Assembly: GCA_017444015.1 (NCBI GenBank)
Contig: JAFSXN010000186.1
Location: forward strand, 1-35,369
Reading direction: 5' to 3'
DNA: 35,369 nucleotides
Source of the DNA: Lachnospiraceae bacterium
Lineage (GTDB): Bacteria; Bacillota; Clostridia; Lachnospirales; Lachnospiraceae
The translations under genes were made by a program, and so were the position numbers. This document shows positions 34,129-35,369 of the stretch, piece by piece. Under the pieces are notes generated by a model. The model searched no databases, was not told where the DNA came from, and was given only the letters and a program-made list of their open reading frames with translations. Positions within the stretch are counted from its first letter, which is position 1. Each line of letters opens with the position of its first letter.

Positions 34129-35181
34129 TTATCTCTCCTTTAAATAAACATCCTCCCTCAGATGAAACCCGCTTCCTATTATAATAGAATCTATATTGTC
34201 CTTATTCACCATCATCGGATCGATGCTGACATAGGGTACGTCATAAGTCCCGTCATTCATTACAAGCTCCGGGTTGAAGCTGTTTCTGGCAAGCCTGACC
34301 GCGCAGCCCGCCGCTTCTCTGGCCAGCCGCTCGATAGGCTTGTAAACCGTCATGGTCTGAGTTCCCTCGACAATTCTCTGGCAGGCATCCAGATCGGCGT
34401 CCTGTCCGACGATGGGGATGCTCCCTGCCCGGCGCTTTTCGGCGTAATATCTTACCGCCTGCCCTGCCAGGGAATCGTTTCCGCACATCACAGCCTTTGC
34501 CCTGTCCGCCTCCCCCGGATGGTCCGACAGATAGTTGAACGCCTCCTCGCCCTTCCACTCCGAGGCATAATAGGTATCGATCACCTGGATATTCGAGCCC
34601 GCAAGCTCCTCATCAAAGCCCTTGTTTACAAGCGAAACATTATTATCCTTCGCCGGCCCGTTGATCTTTATGATCTCGCCCTTTCCGTCCAGACGTTCGA
34701 TGATCGCGTCCGCCATAAACCGGCCGACCGCCTCGTTGTCAAAGGAAATGTAGAGATCCACATTCGCGTTGTTCACCAGCCTGTCGTAAGCGATCACCCT
34801 GATCCCGGCATCCTTGGCCTTTTTCACCTCATTCGAAAGCGCTCCGCTGTCCACGGCGATGATGACGATCACGTCCATTTTCTTTTCGATCAGATACAGG
34901 ATCTGCTCCTTCTGCTTCTCGACATCCCCGTTGGCGTTCTGGACATTGACCTCCGCCCCCATATCCTTGGCGGTGGAAACAAAGATATCCCGATCCCTCT
35001 CCCACCTCTCGATGATAAAGCTGTCAAAGGCGATCCCGATCTTTATCGGCCCGCTTTCCTCATTCGTTTCGATCTTTTCAGGCTCCGAAGCCCCCTCCTC
35101 AGAACAGGCAGTAAGCAGGAGCCCCGCTAACAACAATATTATAAGGAAGCTTTTCAATTTGTTTTTATTTAAGGTATTCAT
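34129..35181 (-). CDS. Substrate-binding lipoprotein, ChvE/XylF-like
   Basis: The 350-residue protein has a hydrophobic signal (SFLIILLLAGLLLTAC, lipidated Cys26), an acidic linker, and a periplasmic-binding domain like that of the adjacent ChvE: IGIAFDSFIIERWERDRDIFV, IRVIAYDRLVNNANVDLYISFDN, GPAKDNNVSLVNKGF and IVGQDADLDACQRIVEGTQTMTVYKP. It has its own promoter region with repeats and is followed by a short palindrome, then chvE. In Clostridia, second binding proteins like this often sit with a sensor kinase and AraC-type response regulator and act as sugar sensors. Such genes would lie beyond the right edge, so sensing versus transport cannot be decided here. Confidence 0.88.
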   Translation of the reverse strand: MNTLNKNKLKSFLIILLLAGLLLTACSEEGASEPEKIETNEESGPIKIGIAFDSFIIERWERDRDIFVSTAKDMGAEVNVQNANGDVEKQKEQILYLIEKKMDVIVIIAVDSGALSNEVKKAKDAGIRVIAYDRLVNNANVDLYISFDNEAVGRFMADAIIERLDGKGEIIKINGPAKDNNVSLVNKGFDEELAGSNIQVIDTYYASEWKGEEAFNYLSDHPGEADRAKAVMCGNDSLAGQAVRYYAEKRRAGSIPIVGQDADLDACQRIVEGTQTMTVYKPIERLAREAAGCAVRLARNSFNPELVMNDGTYDVPYVSIDPMMVNKDNIDSIIIGSGFHLREDVYLKER

Positions 35182-35190
35182 TTATTCCCT

Positions 35191-35228
35191 GTTAGACTTT
35201 AAAATTTTGTTAGATTTCGTTAGACTTT
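35191..35228 (-). promoter_or_regulatory. Triplicated GTTAGAYTT motif upstream of the binding-protein gene
   Basis: On the plus strand GTTAGACTTT (35191), GTTAGATTTC (35209) and GTTAGACTTT (35219) occur with spacings of 18 and 10 bases, followed by GTTATACT. They end 10 bases before the start codon on the coding strand. Direct repeats like these may bind a regulator. Confidence 0.45.
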
Positions 35229-35233
35229 GTTAT

Positions 35234-35369
35234 ACTCAATAACGAAATTACTTTCCATTTCGTTATTGAGTGCGCCGAATTCGGGCCGCTTAAGGCGGCA
35301 TATTTCCTATCCGAATTCGTGCGCATCATATTATACGATTAACGAAAAGCGGCAGAGCTTTTCGTTAAT
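35234..35369. repeat. Second 'palindrome - hairpin - palindrome' module at window edge
   Basis: Left palindrome: ACTCAATAACGAAAT (35234-35248) and perfect complement (35257-35271). Core: GCGC-C-GAATTCGG (35272-35284) pairs with CCGAATTC-GT-GCGC (35311-35324) and encloses GCCGC/GCGGC. Right palindrome: ATTAACGAAAAGC (35338-35350) and complement (35357-35369). The layout equals that of 24990-25113 while the sequences differ. It may continue beyond the window. Confidence 0.75.

Noticed and set aside
34162-35130. Long plus-strand open frame of 322 codons opposite the binding-protein gene
   Set aside because: It is antisense to a clear lipoprotein gene, has no ribosome binding site and codes no recognisable domain.

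Overview
This window reads as a chromosomal stretch from a low-to-mid GC anaerobic Firmicute, most likely a Lachnospiraceae-type Clostridium relative. The basis is gene content: a split transketolase, DUF5711 and CvpA side by side, GalK with a type 2 GalT, an NrdG2-type activase, a large SRP RNA near tadA, ChvE/Ggu-type sugar ABC transport, an orphan UgpC/MsmK-type ATPase, and strong AGGAGG ribosome binding sites. No rRNA operon, phage, CRISPR array or transposase gene was seen. The taxonomic call is an inference from gene families, not a database match.

Layout. (1) 1-4500 is an accessory zone: an AAA_14/DUF4143 ATPase remnant cut by a 42-bp perfect palindrome, then DIP1984-family protein and RtcB RNA ligase (minus strand) divergent from an RHH-WYL regulator. 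Next is a reversed-order hicB-hicA toxin-antitoxin pair lying between tRNA-Ser(GCT) and a degenerate copy of that tRNA's 3' end plus terminator. (2) 4600-8900, minus strand: cvpA, a DUF5711 membrane protein, manA and an OFA-type MFS transporter. (3) 9190-12310, plus strand: split transketolase and glucose-6-phosphate isomerase with overlapping genes, a central-carbon operon. (4) 12310-17965: a tandem array of 89-bp hairpin units, then a D-2-hydroxyacid dehydrogenase, a DHDPS/NAL-family aldolase and a complete TRAP transporter (dctP, dctQ, dctM), probably uptake and breakdown of an unidentified hydroxy- or keto-acid. (5) 18060-22180: galK-galT divergent from a PucR/CdaR-type regulator. (6) 22186-26740: nrdG, tadA, a broken surface-protein gene, the SRP RNA and nudC. 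(7) 26890-35370, minus strand: an orphan sugar-ABC ATPase, a small membrane protein and a ChvE-GguA-GguB-GguB monosaccharide ABC system preceded by a second periplasmic-binding-type lipoprotein.

The most unusual property is the density of small palindromic repeats without coding capacity. Five copies of a 42-103 bp element with TATACTCGC ends lie at gene boundaries. One copy is split by a 121-bp 'palindrome - nested hairpin - palindrome' module, and a second module with unrelated sequence but the same architecture sits at the right window edge. A further hairpin element is inserted in frame inside nudC. The surface-protein gene carries a G9 tract that puts its signal peptide out of frame, a possible phase switch.

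Functionally the window is mainly carbohydrate uptake and entry into glycolysis/pentose phosphate (manA, tkt, pgi, galKT, ChvE/Ggu, UgpC-like ATPase), with an RNA-repair-like module (rtcB) and RNA maintenance genes (tadA, SRP RNA) interspersed.
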